Assembly: GCF_012972675.1 (NCBI RefSeq)
Contig: NZ_JABCRE010000002.1
Coordinates: 919,001-983,000, forward strand
Source of the DNA: Pontixanthobacter rizhaonensis
Lineage (GTDB): Bacteria > Pseudomonadota > Alphaproteobacteria > Sphingomonadales > Sphingomonadaceae
Length of the DNA stretch: 64,000 nt
Direction of reading: 5' to 3'
How positions within the stretch are numbered: position 1 is the first letter of the stretch; the number at the start of each line of letters is the position of its first letter. This document shows, in pieces, positions 8,807-17,991 of the stretch. A program made the position numbers and the translations under genes. The notes beneath the pieces were generated by a model. That model worked only from the letters and a program-made list of their open reading frames with translations. It was not told the DNA's origin and ran no database searches.

Positions 8807-9496
8807 TTACGTAGATTCTATCGAATATCCTGCCGATCGCACGGTACGGATTGGATCCTTAGCGTCATCCACAGTGATCGCCTTGCGAAGACGCCTTATA
8901 TGGACATCAACCGTCCGTAATTCGATATCACTCTCTGTACCCCACACACCGTCAAGCAGCTGCCCGCGGGAAAAAACTCTGCCCGGGCTTTCCATAAAGA
9001 ACTTTAGCAAGCGATATTCGGTAGGGCCCAATTGGAGGGTGCGGCCGCGCCGTTCAACACGGTGGGCGACAGGATCAAGTTTGATATCGCCGAGCTCAAT
9101 GGTTTCACCTGCGAGTGCAGGCCGCACACGCCGCATGACGGCGGAAACGCGGGCCAACAATTCGCGCGGAGAAAATGGCTTGGTGAGATAGTCATCTGCG
9201 CCAGTATCTAGCCCGCGAATGCGGTCATCTTCGGCCTCACGGGCAGTGAGCATGATGATGGGAACATGCGCCGTGTCTTTCGCTCTGCGCAATTGTCGGC
9301 AGACTTCGATACCGCTAGTTCCTTCTATCATCCAATCCAGGATAATCAGATCGGGCACGTCCTCTGCTGCCAGCATCAGTGCTTCGTCACCATCACTGGT
9401 GGCCCGGACATCGTAGCCTTCGTTTTTGAACCGGAATTCTAGCAATTCCGAAAGCGACGGATCATCTTCAACGAGAAGTAATTTGGCGGCTGACAT
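8807..9496 (-). CDS. phoB: Phosphate regulon response regulator
   Basis: PhoB is the DNA-binding output of the phosphate-starvation two-component system and activates promoters carrying Pho boxes. The 229 residues consist of a receiver domain (acidic pocket D11-D12, phospho-acceptor Asp54, conserved Lys106) and a C-terminal OmpR-type winged helix ending in the recognition segment RTVDVHIRRLRKAI. It is the last gene of the pst-phoU cluster, 86 bases after phoU, so the Pho box ahead of pstC probably gives positive autoregulation. Its kinase phoR lies at the other end of the cluster rather than beside it. The 80 bases beyond its stop separate it from the convergent udgX gene and hold only a weak ATCAGA/TCTGAT inverted repeat. 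Confidence 0.94.
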   Translation of the reverse strand: MSAAKLLLVEDDPSLSELLEFRFKNEGYDVRATSDGDEALMLAAEDVPDLIILDWMIEGTSGIEVCRQLRRAKDTAHVPIIMLTAREAEDDRIRGLDTGADDYLTKPFSPRELLARVSAVMRRVRPALAGETIELGDIKLDPVAHRVERRGRTLQLGPTEYRLLKFFMESPGRVFSRGQLLDGVWGTESDIELRTVDVHIRRLRKAITVDDAKDPIRTVRSAGYSIEST

Positions 9497-9582
9497 GAAG
9501 AATCATCCCAATGAGTGTATGCCTTGAAAGCAGTTAGCTCCTATTCGCGCCCGGGATGTTACAGTTTCACGACAATCGTCAG

Positions 9583-10254
9583 TTAACTGTCGTCCTCATC
9601 CGGCGGGTATGTGCCAACTGCCGCAAAATGAACCATTTCCGCAACATTGGTGGCATGGTCACCAATCCGCTCCAGGTTGCGGGCAATGAACAGGATTTGT
9701 GCGGCGGTAGAAATAGTCGCAGGATTTTCCACCATGTAGCTGACAACATTGCGGAAGATGCTGTTGTAAAAGGCATCTACCTTGGCGTCAGTGGCGATAA
9801 CCTCAATCGCCAAAACAGGGTCTCTAGAGGCATAGGCAGAGAGGACATCATGCACCATATCGCTGGCAATTTCACCCATTGCCGGCAGCAGAGTCAGGGG
9901 CTCAAACCGATTGCGCCCCTCAATATCCTTGATCCGTTTGGCGATGTTTTTGGAATAGTCTCCGATGCGTTCAACAACGCCTGCAATCTTCAAAGCGGCA
10001 ATCACCTCACGCAGATCATCAGCCATCGGGGCGCGCAATGCGATGATGCGCACTGCAAGCTTGTCGACTTCAGTTTCCAGCGCATCAATCTTTTTGTCGC
10101 GCTTGACTACGCCGGCTGCCAGCTTTTCGTCACCGGAAATCAGCGCATCAAGAGCTTCCTGAATAGATAATTCTGCGAGGCCGCCCATCTCGGCGATCAA
10201 GCCGCGGAGCCGCGTAATATCTTCGTCAAAAGACTTTACTGTATGGTCGTTCAT
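9583..10254 (-). CDS. phoU: Phosphate transport system regulator
   Basis: PhoU is a cytoplasmic protein linking the Pst transporter to PhoR, keeping the Pho regulon off when phosphate is plentiful. The 223 residues form the two repeated three-helix PhoU domains, each with the metal-binding E/D-rich helix pattern: VVERIGDYSKNIAKRI in the first half and NLERIGDHATNVAEMV in the second. Length is normal. The ATG overlaps the pstB stop in a TAATG junction, pointing to translational coupling with pstB. Confidence 0.95.
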   Translation of the reverse strand: MNDHTVKSFDEDITRLRGLIAEMGGLAELSIQEALDALISGDEKLAAGVVKRDKKIDALETEVDKLAVRIIALRAPMADDLREVIAALKIAGVVERIGDYSKNIAKRIKDIEGRNRFEPLTLLPAMGEIASDMVHDVLSAYASRDPVLAIEVIATDAKVDAFYNSIFRNVVSYMVENPATISTAAQILFIARNLERIGDHATNVAEMVHFAAVGTYPPDEDDS

Positions 10255-11042
10255 TAGCCGTACCGTCCTGTAATATAGTCCTGTGTACGCTGTTCGACCG
10301 GGTTAGTGAAGATATCCGACGTCCGGCCATATTCCACCATCTTGCCAAGGTGGAAGAACGCGGTGCGTTCCGAAACACGCGCGGCTTGCTGCATTGAGTG
10401 GGTGACGATGACAATCGCGTAGCGGCCGCTCAATTCAGCAATCAGTTCTTCAATTTTGGCTGTGGCGATCGGGTCCAGCGCGGAACAGGGTTCATCCATA
10501 AGAATGACCTCTGGGTCGACCGCGATGGCCCGTGCGATACATAGGCGTTGTTGCTGCCCACCAGAAAGCGCAGTGCCGCTATCGGTAAGGCGATCTTTGA
10601 CTTCTTCCCACAATCCAGCCCGTTTCAGGGAGACTTCTACGATATTGTCGAGCTCTTCCTTGCCCTGCGCAATCCCGTGAATTTTTGGCCCATAGGCGAT
10701 GTTGTCATAAATGGATTTCGGGAAAGGGTTGGGTTTTTGAAAAACCATCCCCACGCGTGCCCGCAATTGAACAACGTCCATCTTGGACCGGTAAATATCG
10801 TCACCATCCAGAGTGATAGTGCCCTCGACCCTGGCGGTTGGAATCGTGTCGTTCATGCGGTTCAATGTCCGCAGGAATGTCGATTTCCCGCAGCCAGAAG
10901 GGCCGATGAAAGCCGTGACGTATTTGGTAGGAATTTCGATCGACACATTATCGATCGCCATCTTGTCTCCATAAAAAACAGAGACATCCGACGCATTCAT
11001 TTTGGCGTCGGTCTGGTCCAAATTGGGATGAATTACTGTCAC
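10254..11042 (-). CDS. pstB: Phosphate ABC transporter ATP-binding protein
   Basis: PstB is the cytoplasmic ATPase that powers PstCA for high-affinity phosphate import. The 262-residue protein has the Walker A loop GPSGCGKST near residue 47, the Q-loop in [13 protein letters not shown], the signature LSGGQQQR, and Walker B ILMDEP followed by the switch histidine in VTHSMQQA. I start at GTG 11042, which forms a GTGA overlap with the pstA stop; the GTG immediately before it is the alternative, and an ATG lies 14 codons inside. Confidence 0.95.
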   Translation of the reverse strand: MTVIHPNLDQTDAKMNASDVSVFYGDKMAIDNVSIEIPTKYVTAFIGPSGCGKSTFLRTLNRMNDTIPTARVEGTITLDGDDIYRSKMDVVQLRARVGMVFQKPNPFPKSIYDNIAYGPKIHGIAQGKEELDNIVEVSLKRAGLWEEVKDRLTDSGTALSGGQQQRLCIARAIAVDPEVILMDEPCSALDPIATAKIEELIAELSGRYAIVIVTHSMQQAARVSERTAFFHLGKMVEYGRTSDIFTNPVEQRTQDYITGRYG

Positions 11043-12313
11043 CACTTTTTCTCGAATTTGTTGCGCAGATAAATGGCTAGGCCGTTCATCAGCAAGAGGA
11101 AGATCAATAGCACGATAATCGCAGCGGATGTCCGTTCAACAAAACCGCGGTCTATTTCATCGGACCATAGGAAGATTTGAACAGGCAGGACGGTTGCCGG
11201 TGAAGTTAATCCATCGGGCGGCGTCGCAACGAATGCCCGCATTCCGATCATGAGCAAGGGGGCCGTTTCACCCAAGGCGCGCGCCATCCCGATAATCGTA
11301 CCGGTCAGAATGCCAGGTAGTGCCAGTGGCAGGACGTGGTGGAACACCACTTGCACTGGGGAGGCGCCCACGGCCAATGCGCCGTCTCTAATCGATGGAG
11401 GGACAGCCTTAATCGCATTGCGCCCCGAAATGACAATTACCGGCATCGTCATCAAAGCCAGAGTCATGCCGCCAATAAGCGGTGCTGAGCGGAAATTCGG
11501 GAAGATGGTCAAAAACACCGCGAGGCCCAACAGACCGAAGATGATTGAAGGGACAGCGGCGAGGTTGTTGATCGAGACTTCAATTATGTCAGTCCAACGA
11601 TTTTTTGGAGCATATTCCTCTAGATAGAGTGCCGCCATGACGCCGATGGGGAAGGCCATCAGCAGAGTAACCAGCATGGTCAGCATGGACCCCTTAAGTG
11701 CGCCCCAGATACCGACGGCTTGCGGGTCTGTGGCATCAGACCGCGTCAGAAAACCGATATCAAACCGTTTGTCGATCTTGCCCTGTTCCGCAAGGTCGGT
11801 TGCCAATGCCTGTAATTCGGCGGAGCCTTCGCCTTCATACCCGGCTGCCAAATCAGCGGATGAAGGAAGCCAGAATGTCTGTTTGGTTCGCAGAATAGCA
11901 GGGTCTGCGATAATCGCCGTTGCCACTTCGCGCCAAGCATTGCCGTTGAGTTCAGCACTGGCGTTGGCACCAAGGGATTCCTCCGCGTAGAATTCCACGA
12001 CAGAAGCGAGCCCTTGAGCTTCCAGTAATTGCGTTGCGTCGGGCCCAGACAGTGTGGCCGGATCACCGGTCAATCCGGCTTCGGTAAAGTCGATCGGTAC
12101 CGCCAGTTCAGTCCGCTGGAACCCGCCAACGCCGTTAATGGTCATAGTGACCAGCAAAAATGCCAGAACCAGAACGGAGAATAGCACCGCGACCAAGCCA
12201 GTTAGCTTGAACCGACGCTCGGCGGCATAACGCTTCTTCAACCGCGCTTCAAAGGCGGCAGAACGGCTCGGCATACCATCTGAAGGTGCCTGTTGGGGTG
12301 CAACGTCACTCAT
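11039..12313 (-). CDS. pstA: Phosphate ABC transporter permease PstA with DUF3333-type N-terminus
   Basis: This inner-membrane permease pairs with PstC to form the phosphate channel. At 424 residues it is much longer than enterobacterial PstA. The extra N-terminal part, about residues 20-200, holds one membrane helix and then a soluble, probably periplasmic stretch, the DUF3333 arrangement typical of alphaproteobacterial PstA. The permease core follows, with about six helices and the coupling loop [24 protein letters not shown] that docks on PstB. The ATG at 12313 overlaps the pstC stop by eight bases; a GTG three codons upstream is the alternative. Confidence 0.93.
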   Translation of the reverse strand: MSDVAPQQAPSDGMPSRSAAFEARLKKRYAAERRFKLTGLVAVLFSVLVLAFLLVTMTINGVGGFQRTELAVPIDFTEAGLTGDPATLSGPDATQLLEAQGLASVVEFYAEESLGANASAELNGNAWREVATAIIADPAILRTKQTFWLPSSADLAAGYEGEGSAELQALATDLAEQGKIDKRFDIGFLTRSDATDPQAVGIWGALKGSMLTMLVTLLMAFPIGVMAALYLEEYAPKNRWTDIIEVSINNLAAVPSIIFGLLGLAVFLTIFPNFRSAPLIGGMTLALMTMPVIVISGRNAIKAVPPSIRDGALAVGASPVQVVFHHVLPLALPGILTGTIIGMARALGETAPLLMIGMRAFVATPPDGLTSPATVLPVQIFLWSDEIDRGFVERTSAAIIVLLIFLLLMNGLAIYLRNKFEKKW

Positions 12314-13691
12314 ACGCTTCACGGAACCTTTTAACGACGCGCAAGGCGATGAAATTCAAGCCCAATGTCACGAGGAACAAAACAAACCCGATGGCAAAGG
12401 CGCTGAGCGTAGCTGGATGATCAAAACTGCCTTCGCCGGTCAGCAATTTTACGATCTGTACTGTGGCTGTGGTCATCGCTTCCAATGGATTGGCTGATAA
12501 GTTGGCCGCCGTTGATGCTGCCATCACTACGATCATCGTTTCGCCAATTGCGCGGCTAATCGCCAACATGATCCCGGCCACAATCCCTGGCAGGGCGGCA
12601 GGCACCAAAACACGCTTGATCGTTTCTGATGTGGTTGCGCCCATTGCAAGACTGCCGTCGCGCATCGATTGGGGCACAGCTGCAATGGAATCGTCAGCCA
12701 TTGATGAAACGAACGGGATGATCATCACGCCCATTACAAGACCAGCGGCGAGGGCGCTTTCGCTGGATGCGTTGCTAATGCCCATAGACAGCGCGAGGTC
12801 GCGGACAAATGGTGCCACCGTCAATGCGGCAAAATACCCATAAACGACTGTTGGTACACCCGCGAGGATCTCCAAGGCCGGCTTCAGCCAACTGCGAACC
12901 TTCGGGTCGGCGTATTGGGTGAGGTAGATAGCACTCATCAAACCTAACGGGATCGCCACGATCATTGCAATGATCGCGCCAATATAAATAGTCCCCCAGA
13001 ATAAGGGGATTGCGCCATAGCGTGTGGGGTCGGGATTATCCGGATTGGCCATCGGATCCGGTGCCCAATGCGCGCCGAACAAGAAATCGATCGGGTTGAC
13101 CATGCCGAAGAAACGGATCGTTTCAAAAATCAAACTTGCCACGATGCCGAAGGTCGTCAGGATTGCGACCAGCGAAGCAATCAGCAGGAGCGACATCACG
13201 ATTTTTTCGACCCGGGTGCGGGCCGAGAAATCGGGACGTAACCGGAGAAATGCCCAAGCCCCGCCAGCGAAGCCAATCACTAAAGTCGCGAGCAGACCGA
13301 TCAAATTATATCGGGCCAAAGCATCACGAAATGGTTCGACAAACGCTTCGGATTGCGGGTTGAATACCGCGCTTGCAGAACCGCTTGCTACCGACTGCGC
13401 TTCACGCAGGATCGATTCGCGTTGGATACCAAAAGCCGGCAATTCCGCAGCAGCTGGCGTGGCCAGTACTGACTGGGTAACAAGATAAGGTGAGGCAAAT
13501 GACCACAGGGTGATGAATGCTGCCAGTGGCAGCACAACCCACAGCGCAACATACCATGCGTGATATGTAGGCAAGGACGCCAACCGGCCATCGCTGGATT
13601 CGCGCCGGAACGCCCAGGCGCGGGCACGGGCGGCAAGCCATCCGGCAAGGCCGAGCCCTACGGCTAGTAAAAGGAGTATTGCTGGCGACAT
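12306..13691 (-). CDS. pstC: Phosphate ABC transporter permease
   Basis: PstC is the second inner-membrane permease of the phosphate importer. The 461 residues include an N-terminal extension with two or three membrane helices and a periplasmic loop (about residues 1-150), then the conserved permease domain with the coupling loop GSLAMGATTSETIKRVLVPAALPG. It is the first gene of the pstC-pstA-pstB-phoU-phoB run, preceded by a Pho box. No gene for the periplasmic phosphate-binding protein PstS is in the cluster or elsewhere in the window, so it must be encoded elsewhere. Confidence 0.93.
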   Translation of the reverse strand: MSPAILLLLAVGLGLAGWLAARARAWAFRRESSDGRLASLPTYHAWYVALWVVLPLAAFITLWSFASPYLVTQSVLATPAAAELPAFGIQRESILREAQSVASGSASAVFNPQSEAFVEPFRDALARYNLIGLLATLVIGFAGGAWAFLRLRPDFSARTRVEKIVMSLLLIASLVAILTTFGIVASLIFETIRFFGMVNPIDFLFGAHWAPDPMANPDNPDPTRYGAIPLFWGTIYIGAIIAMIVAIPLGLMSAIYLTQYADPKVRSWLKPALEILAGVPTVVYGYFAALTVAPFVRDLALSMGISNASSESALAAGLVMGVMIIPFVSSMADDSIAAVPQSMRDGSLAMGATTSETIKRVLVPAALPGIVAGIMLAISRAIGETMIVVMAASTAANLSANPLEAMTTATVQIVKLLTGEGSFDHPATLSAFAIGFVLFLVTLGLNFIALRVVKRFREAYE

Positions 13692-13846
13692 TATGTGTTG
13701 CAGTTCCTAACTAACCGGAGCCCAACGGCCGTTATTGGCAAGGGCGGAAAACTTCAAATTTTTGCAGATTCGAACCAATGTTGGGCCTACACCGCTTTGC
13801 GCGGATCCTATCGGCGGCATGTTGAGCTTATGTGACAGCCGCCCGT

Positions 13847-13875
13847 TGTTACAAAAATATGACATTTCCATGACA
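13847..13875 (-). promoter_or_regulatory. Pho box upstream of pstC
   Basis: On the minus strand three heptamers, TGTCATG (13875-13869), TGTCATA (13864-13858) and TGTAACA (13853-13847), are spaced by four-base gaps (GAAA and TTTT). This gives the 11-base period and AT-rich spacers of PhoB sites (consensus CTGTCAT). They lie about 156 bases before pstC and begin just after the phoR stop codon. PhoB binding is an inference from this strong pattern; a fourth, out-of-phase TGTGACA lies on the plus strand at 13831. Confidence 0.75.
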
Positions 13876-13879
13876 TGAC

Positions 13880-15091
13880 CTAGTTTTTGCTGCTCGGGAC
13901 CGGGAGCCGAACTGTTACCGTCGTGCCAGAGCCGATTTCGCTGACAATGTCGAGGCGACCACGGTGACGCTCCACAATATGTTTGACGATGGCCAGGCCG
14001 AGACCGGTTCCGCCTGAAGCGCGGCTGCGGCCGGGGTCAGTGCGATAAAATCGCCGGGTGAGATGGGGGATGTGTTCTTCTGGAATGCCATCGCCTTCAT
14101 CTTTGACTTCCAGCATGGCCTCACCATTCACGGTTTCGGAAAGGGTCACCTTCACGGGGCCATCGGCCGCTCCGTATTTTAGGCCATTATCGACCAGGTT
14201 GCGGACAACCTGCTCTAACTGCCGTTCATCACCCTGGATGGTAAAATCTTGCCGGATATCAAATTCCAGACGGTCCAGCCGTTTCGGGCCGGCACCATCG
14301 CGTCCGGCAGTTCTAACCAGCGCTTCCAACTGGAGCATATCATCAGGCTGCTCATGCTTTTCTGCGACGACGCGGGACAGTGACATGAGATCACTCACCA
14401 AACTTTGCATCCGCTGCGCCTCGCCGTGGATGGTGTCCAAGAACTTTGCCCGTGTGGCTGCTGGAACATCTGGGTCTTCCTGCAGTGTCTCGACATAGCC
14501 GATCACGGAGGCGAGGGGGGTGCGTAATTCGTGGCTGGCATTGGCGACAAAGTCGGTGTGCGCGCGCGTGATATCTGCCTCGTTTGTTTGATTGATTAAC
14601 TCAATCACGGACAAATCATTTTTCAATACCTGCCGGTTGAGGCGCCAAATATCCTTACGGCGTACCAGCCCTACAATGCTGGCGATGCCGCTCTTTTTCG
14701 AATCCAGCAGTTTGATCGCTTTAGGCTGACGAAAAACCATCCGGATATCCTGGCCCACGATATGGCTGCCGAGCAGTTTTCTGGCGCTGCGGTTGGCGAC
14801 AGATATCTTGCCTTTTTCGGTCATGACGACCGGCGTGCCTGAATATTCGAGCAGCGGCTTCATATTAGTGCTGCTGAAAGCTTCTTCCTGAGGCAGATCT
14901 CGTGGTGGAGGCGGGCGAGAACTGGCAAGAATCAGGGTGCCGACCCACAATATGAGAATCGCTACTGCAAGAAAGATATCGGTGCCAAGGACCAACAGGC
15001 CGATGAACGAAAGCAAGGCCAGCAGAATGCCGGGCCAAGGCAGATTGGAGTCGCTTCCGTCCATAGATTGGCCATAGCGACGCAGACTCAT
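13880..15091 (-). CDS. phoR: Phosphate regulon sensor histidine kinase
   Basis: PhoR phosphorylates PhoB under phosphate limitation. The 403-residue protein has two membrane helices (about 20-56), a PAS-like region (about 75-165), the dimerisation and phosphotransfer helix with FVANASHELRTPL (His187), and an HATPase domain with the N box RNLVDNGLKYG, the G1 box DEGDGI and the G2 box GTGLGLAIVKH. The lack of a large periplasmic loop is normal for PhoR, which senses through PstCAB-PhoU. It is encoded upstream of pstC on the same strand, separated from it by the Pho box, while phoB lies at the far end of the cluster. Confidence 0.9.
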   Translation of the reverse strand: MSLRRYGQSMDGSDSNLPWPGILLALLSFIGLLVLGTDIFLAVAILILWVGTLILASSRPPPPRDLPQEEAFSSTNMKPLLEYSGTPVVMTEKGKISVANRSARKLLGSHIVGQDIRMVFRQPKAIKLLDSKKSGIASIVGLVRRKDIWRLNRQVLKNDLSVIELINQTNEADITRAHTDFVANASHELRTPLASVIGYVETLQEDPDVPAATRAKFLDTIHGEAQRMQSLVSDLMSLSRVVAEKHEQPDDMLQLEALVRTAGRDGAGPKRLDRLEFDIRQDFTIQGDERQLEQVVRNLVDNGLKYGAADGPVKVTLSETVNGEAMLEVKDEGDGIPEEHIPHLTRRFYRTDPGRSRASGGTGLGLAIVKHIVERHRGRLDIVSEIGSGTTVTVRLPVPSSKN

Positions 15092-15143
15092 CGCTACCAG
15101 CCTGAACTTGCTTCAGGGCACAATCCGGATGGTTTAGAAGAAG

Positions 15144-15218
15144 TGGTGACCCCTACGGGAATCGAACCCGTGTTTCAGCCGTGAAAGGGCCGCGTCCTAA
15201 CCGCTAGACGAAGGGGCC
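15144..15218 (-). tRNA. tRNA-Glu (anticodon UUC), copy 1
   Basis: The minus strand folds as a complete cloverleaf. The acceptor arm begins GGCCCCT and pairs with AGGGGTC, the anticodon loop is CTTTCAC with anticodon TTC, the T arm contains GGTTCGATTCC, and the 3' CCA is encoded. The 75 bases are identical to the copy at 15261-15335, and both probably come from one transcript. Confidence 0.97.
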
Positions 15219-15260
15219 AAATCGGGTCCTGGAAAGAACCTGAATTGAAAATGCCATCGT

Positions 15261-15335
15261 TGGTGACCCCTACGGGAATCGAACCCGTGTTTCAGCCGTG
15301 AAAGGGCCGCGTCCTAACCGCTAGACGAAGGGGCC
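15261..15335 (-). tRNA. tRNA-Glu (anticodon UUC), copy 2
   Basis: This is an identical 75-base tRNA-Glu with encoded CCA and anticodon TTC. It is the promoter-proximal copy, 42 bases upstream of the other. The flanks GCCATCG (15253-15259) and CGATGGC (15340-15346) are complementary and could extend the acceptor stem in the precursor. Confidence 0.97.
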
Positions 15336-15355
15336 AAAACGATGGCGTGGCGGGC

Positions 15356-15384
15356 CAATTAGGGCCGCCTTGGTTCTGCGTCAA
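15356..15384 (-). promoter_or_regulatory. Probable promoter of the tRNA-Glu pair
   Basis: On the minus strand TTGACG (15384-15379) is followed after exactly 17 bases by TAATTG (15361-15356). Transcription would begin about 15 bases before the first tRNA. The match to the sigma-70 pattern is good and the position fits a stable-RNA promoter. Confidence 0.6.
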
Positions 15385-15448
15385 GCCTAGGCTGGCCAAA
15401 CCGTCACTTTTGACGATTATTCTTGGTCAATTGTCATCCCTTTATGGC

Positions 15449-17254
15449 TCAATCTGCCCAAGCGGCGTCTTCCAAATGCAGTTCTGCCGCAGGCCGGCTG
15501 CCCCAATCATCGATTTTAGCCCGTCCTGCGAGCCATAATTTACGGCCCTTTGCGGCGTGCAGGATGGCCTGCCCCATGTCGGTTTCCGCGGCGCGAAAGG
15601 CGATAGCTTTTAACGAACCGCCATCTTGCCCGCCAACAATCACGCGCAAATGGTCCGTGCCAACAATGTCGGCTTTGATCAGGTGAACCGGACCAACGGC
15701 AACTTTCGGGCCAGGCCAACCGATGCCATAGGGACCACCTTCCTCCAGAGTTTCCACGAGACTGGGGTGCAAGCCGCGCGGAGCCACCGCAAGGTCCAGC
15801 TTGAGTGTCTGGGAGGCCTGAGCACGCGATACGGCAATCGATAGTCTGTCATCGAGCTTGTCGGCGAAAGCATCGAGCATATCCGCTTTGATAGTAAGGC
15901 CGGCCGCCATCGCGTGCCCGCCACCAGCGACCAGCAAGCCTTCTTCACGCGCTGCAATGATGGCAGCGCCAAGGTCTACTCCTGATATGGACCGACCCGA
16001 TCCTTTGCCTTCGCCGGTTTCTCTATCCAATGCGATTACAATGCTTGGCTTGCCGGTTTTTTCTTTGATACGGCCGGCTACGATCCCGATAACTCCGGGG
16101 TGCCAACCTTCGCCGGAAACGACCACGACTGCGCGATTGTGCTGACTTGCGATTTGCGCTTCCGCCGCCTCTTGGACTTCTGCCTCAATAGCGCGGCGCT
16201 CTTCATTGAGCTGCGAAAGTTGTGCCGCGATCATATGGGCCTCGTCGGGATCTTCGGTTGTGAGCAAGCGGACCCCAAGCGTCGACTCACCAACCCTGCC
16301 ACCTGCGTTGATTCGGGGGCCAAGTGCAAAGCCCAGATCACTGCAAACCGGTGCGCGTTTTAGCCTGCTGGCATCAATGAGTGCAGCCATGCCAGTATTC
16401 CGGCGTTGGCTCATAACTTTCAGTCCTTGCGCAACGAACGCACGGTTGAGGCCGTGTAACGCAGCCACGTCAGCCACTGTGCCCAGCGCGACAAGGTCAA
16501 GCAGCGACATCAGGTCGGGTTCTTTGCGATCTGCAAAATGGCCAGAGTTTCTAAGCGTACGGGTAATCGCGATCGCCAATAGAAAGGCGACGCCAACCGC
16601 AGCCAGGTGGCCAAACGAAGCGGCTTCGTTGGTTTCATCCAAGCGGTTGGGATTGACCATCGCGGCCGTTTTGGGAAGCTCTGTCGCGCATTTGTGATGA
16701 TCGACCACAATCACATCAACACCAGCTTCCCGGGCCATCCTCAGCGCCTCATAGGCCATGGCCCCGCAATCGACCGTTACAATTAGGCTAGAGCCGGTTT
16801 GGGCGAGTTTAACCAAAGCTTCTCCGCTGGGGCCATACCCTTCCAGCAGCCGGTCAGGGATATAATAGTCCGCGTCGCAGCCAATCATTCGCAGCAGCCG
16901 GATCAGCAGCGCAGCGCTGGTTGCCCCATCGACGTCATAGTCACCATAGACTGTGATTTTTTCGCCGGCCAAAACGGCCTGAACAATCCGTTCTGCTGCA
17001 TTGTCCATATCGTTGAATATAGACGGATCAGGCAGGAAACCACGCAGCGTAGGGGTTTTATGCCGTTCGACATCATCGGGGGAAACGCCGCGAGAGAGAA
17101 TTAGCTGGGTCAAAATGTCATTGCTAAGACTACCAACCTCTGCCGCGGACTGCCCAAGTTCCATATTGCCGCCGCGCCAGCTCCACTCCTTCCCAGAAAG
17201 AGATTGCGTCACGCCGAAAACGGGGGGCAGCGAAGTATCGGAAGCAGATGCCAT
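15449..17254 (-). CDS. recJ: Single-stranded-DNA-specific exonuclease RecJ
   Basis: RecJ degrades single-stranded DNA 5' to 3' in recombination and mismatch repair. The 601-residue protein carries the DHH-family motifs: ITVYGDYDVDGATSAAL with metal-binding aspartates, VTVDCG, and VDHHKC. These are followed by the DHHA1 part with GWHPGVIGIVAGRIKEKTGK and GGGHAMAAGLT. I start at the ATG at 17254 (MASASDTSLPP); an earlier frame of 26 codons is cysteine- and arginine-rich and looks non-coding. The gene is divergent from the flavodoxin-like gene, leaving about 80 bases. Confidence 0.93.
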   Translation of the reverse strand: MASASDTSLPPVFGVTQSLSGKEWSWRGGNMELGQSAAEVGSLSNDILTQLILSRGVSPDDVERHKTPTLRGFLPDPSIFNDMDNAAERIVQAVLAGEKITVYGDYDVDGATSAALLIRLLRMIGCDADYYIPDRLLEGYGPSGEALVKLAQTGSSLIVTVDCGAMAYEALRMAREAGVDVIVVDHHKCATELPKTAAMVNPNRLDETNEAASFGHLAAVGVAFLLAIAITRTLRNSGHFADRKEPDLMSLLDLVALGTVADVAALHGLNRAFVAQGLKVMSQRRNTGMAALIDASRLKRAPVCSDLGFALGPRINAGGRVGESTLGVRLLTTEDPDEAHMIAAQLSQLNEERRAIEAEVQEAAEAQIASQHNRAVVVVSGEGWHPGVIGIVAGRIKEKTGKPSIVIALDRETGEGKGSGRSISGVDLGAAIIAAREEGLLVAGGGHAMAAGLTIKADMLDAFADKLDDRLSIAVSRAQASQTLKLDLAVAPRGLHPSLVETLEEGGPYGIGWPGPKVAVGPVHLIKADIVGTDHLRVIVGGQDGGSLKAIAFRAAETDMGQAILHAAKGRKLWLAGRAKIDDWGSRPAAELHLEDAAWAD

Positions 17255-17335
17255 GGCTCTATGCCTACAGCAGCAGCGCGTAACCGGCAAAGAGGTTATG
17301 TTTGACAATCGACAGTTACGCCGCATGGTCAACGG

Positions 17336-17824
17336 ATGGCTGTTACTCCGTCACTACTGATTATTTGGCACAGCCGCACCGGTGCGAGCGAGCAGATGGC
17401 GTTGGCGGCGAGCAAGGGTGCTGGCGGGCAAGCCATTATAAAAAATGCATCTGACGTAACTGCCGACGACATATTGACCGCTGGTGCCTATCTATTTGTG
17501 TGTCCAGAAAACTTGGGGTCGCTCAGCGGGCTGATGAAGGATATGTTCGATAGGACATATTACCCAGCCTTGGGCCGCATCGAGGGAAGGGCGTATGCTA
17601 CCCTGATTGCCGCTGGATCGGACGGGCACGGTGCAACACGGCAAATAGATCGGATTGTCACGGGTTGGCGTCTGAAGCGATGTGCTGACCCGGTGATTAT
17701 CAATTGTGATGCTCAGGATCCCGCAGCCATCCTTGCTTCCAAATCAGTAGGCACTAAGCAGCTAGAAATATGTCGGAATCTAGGGCTTGGGATGCAAGAG
17801 GGATTGGCGTTGGGTATTTATTGA
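17336..17824 (+). CDS. Flavodoxin/NADPH-dependent FMN reductase-like protein
   Basis: The 162-residue protein has a flavodoxin-like fold. The N-terminal strand LLIIWHSRTGASEQMA carries the phosphate-binding loop for FMN, and FVCPENLGSLSGLMKDMFDR follows as the second flavin-contact region. It most resembles short flavodoxin or NAD(P)H:FMN oxidoreductase-type proteins; the electron partner is unknown. The ATG at 17336 is 80 bases from recJ in divergent orientation. A function linked to recJ is not implied. Confidence 0.7.
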   Translation: MAVTPSLLIIWHSRTGASEQMALAASKGAGGQAIIKNASDVTADDILTAGAYLFVCPENLGSLSGLMKDMFDRTYYPALGRIEGRAYATLIAAGSDGHGATRQIDRIVTGWRLKRCADPVIINCDAQDPAAILASKSVGTKQLEICRNLGLGMQEGLALGIY

Positions 17825-17991
17825 GTAAAACATCCAGATCGGACCATTCGCAGGGCCTAGGACTCGACGAATGTAACAATTGACGGCATTGTTTTAGCTT
17901 ATTGTGATAAGGGGTTAGTGTCATCTGCAACGCTGGTTCGGCTGAAATACGATTACTATTTCCTGCGGGGCAAGTTCCGTCAGTAAGTGAC

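Noticed and set aside
8681-8920. Small open frame between udgX and phoB
   Set aside because: It overlaps both genes out of frame, and its translation shows no conserved feature.
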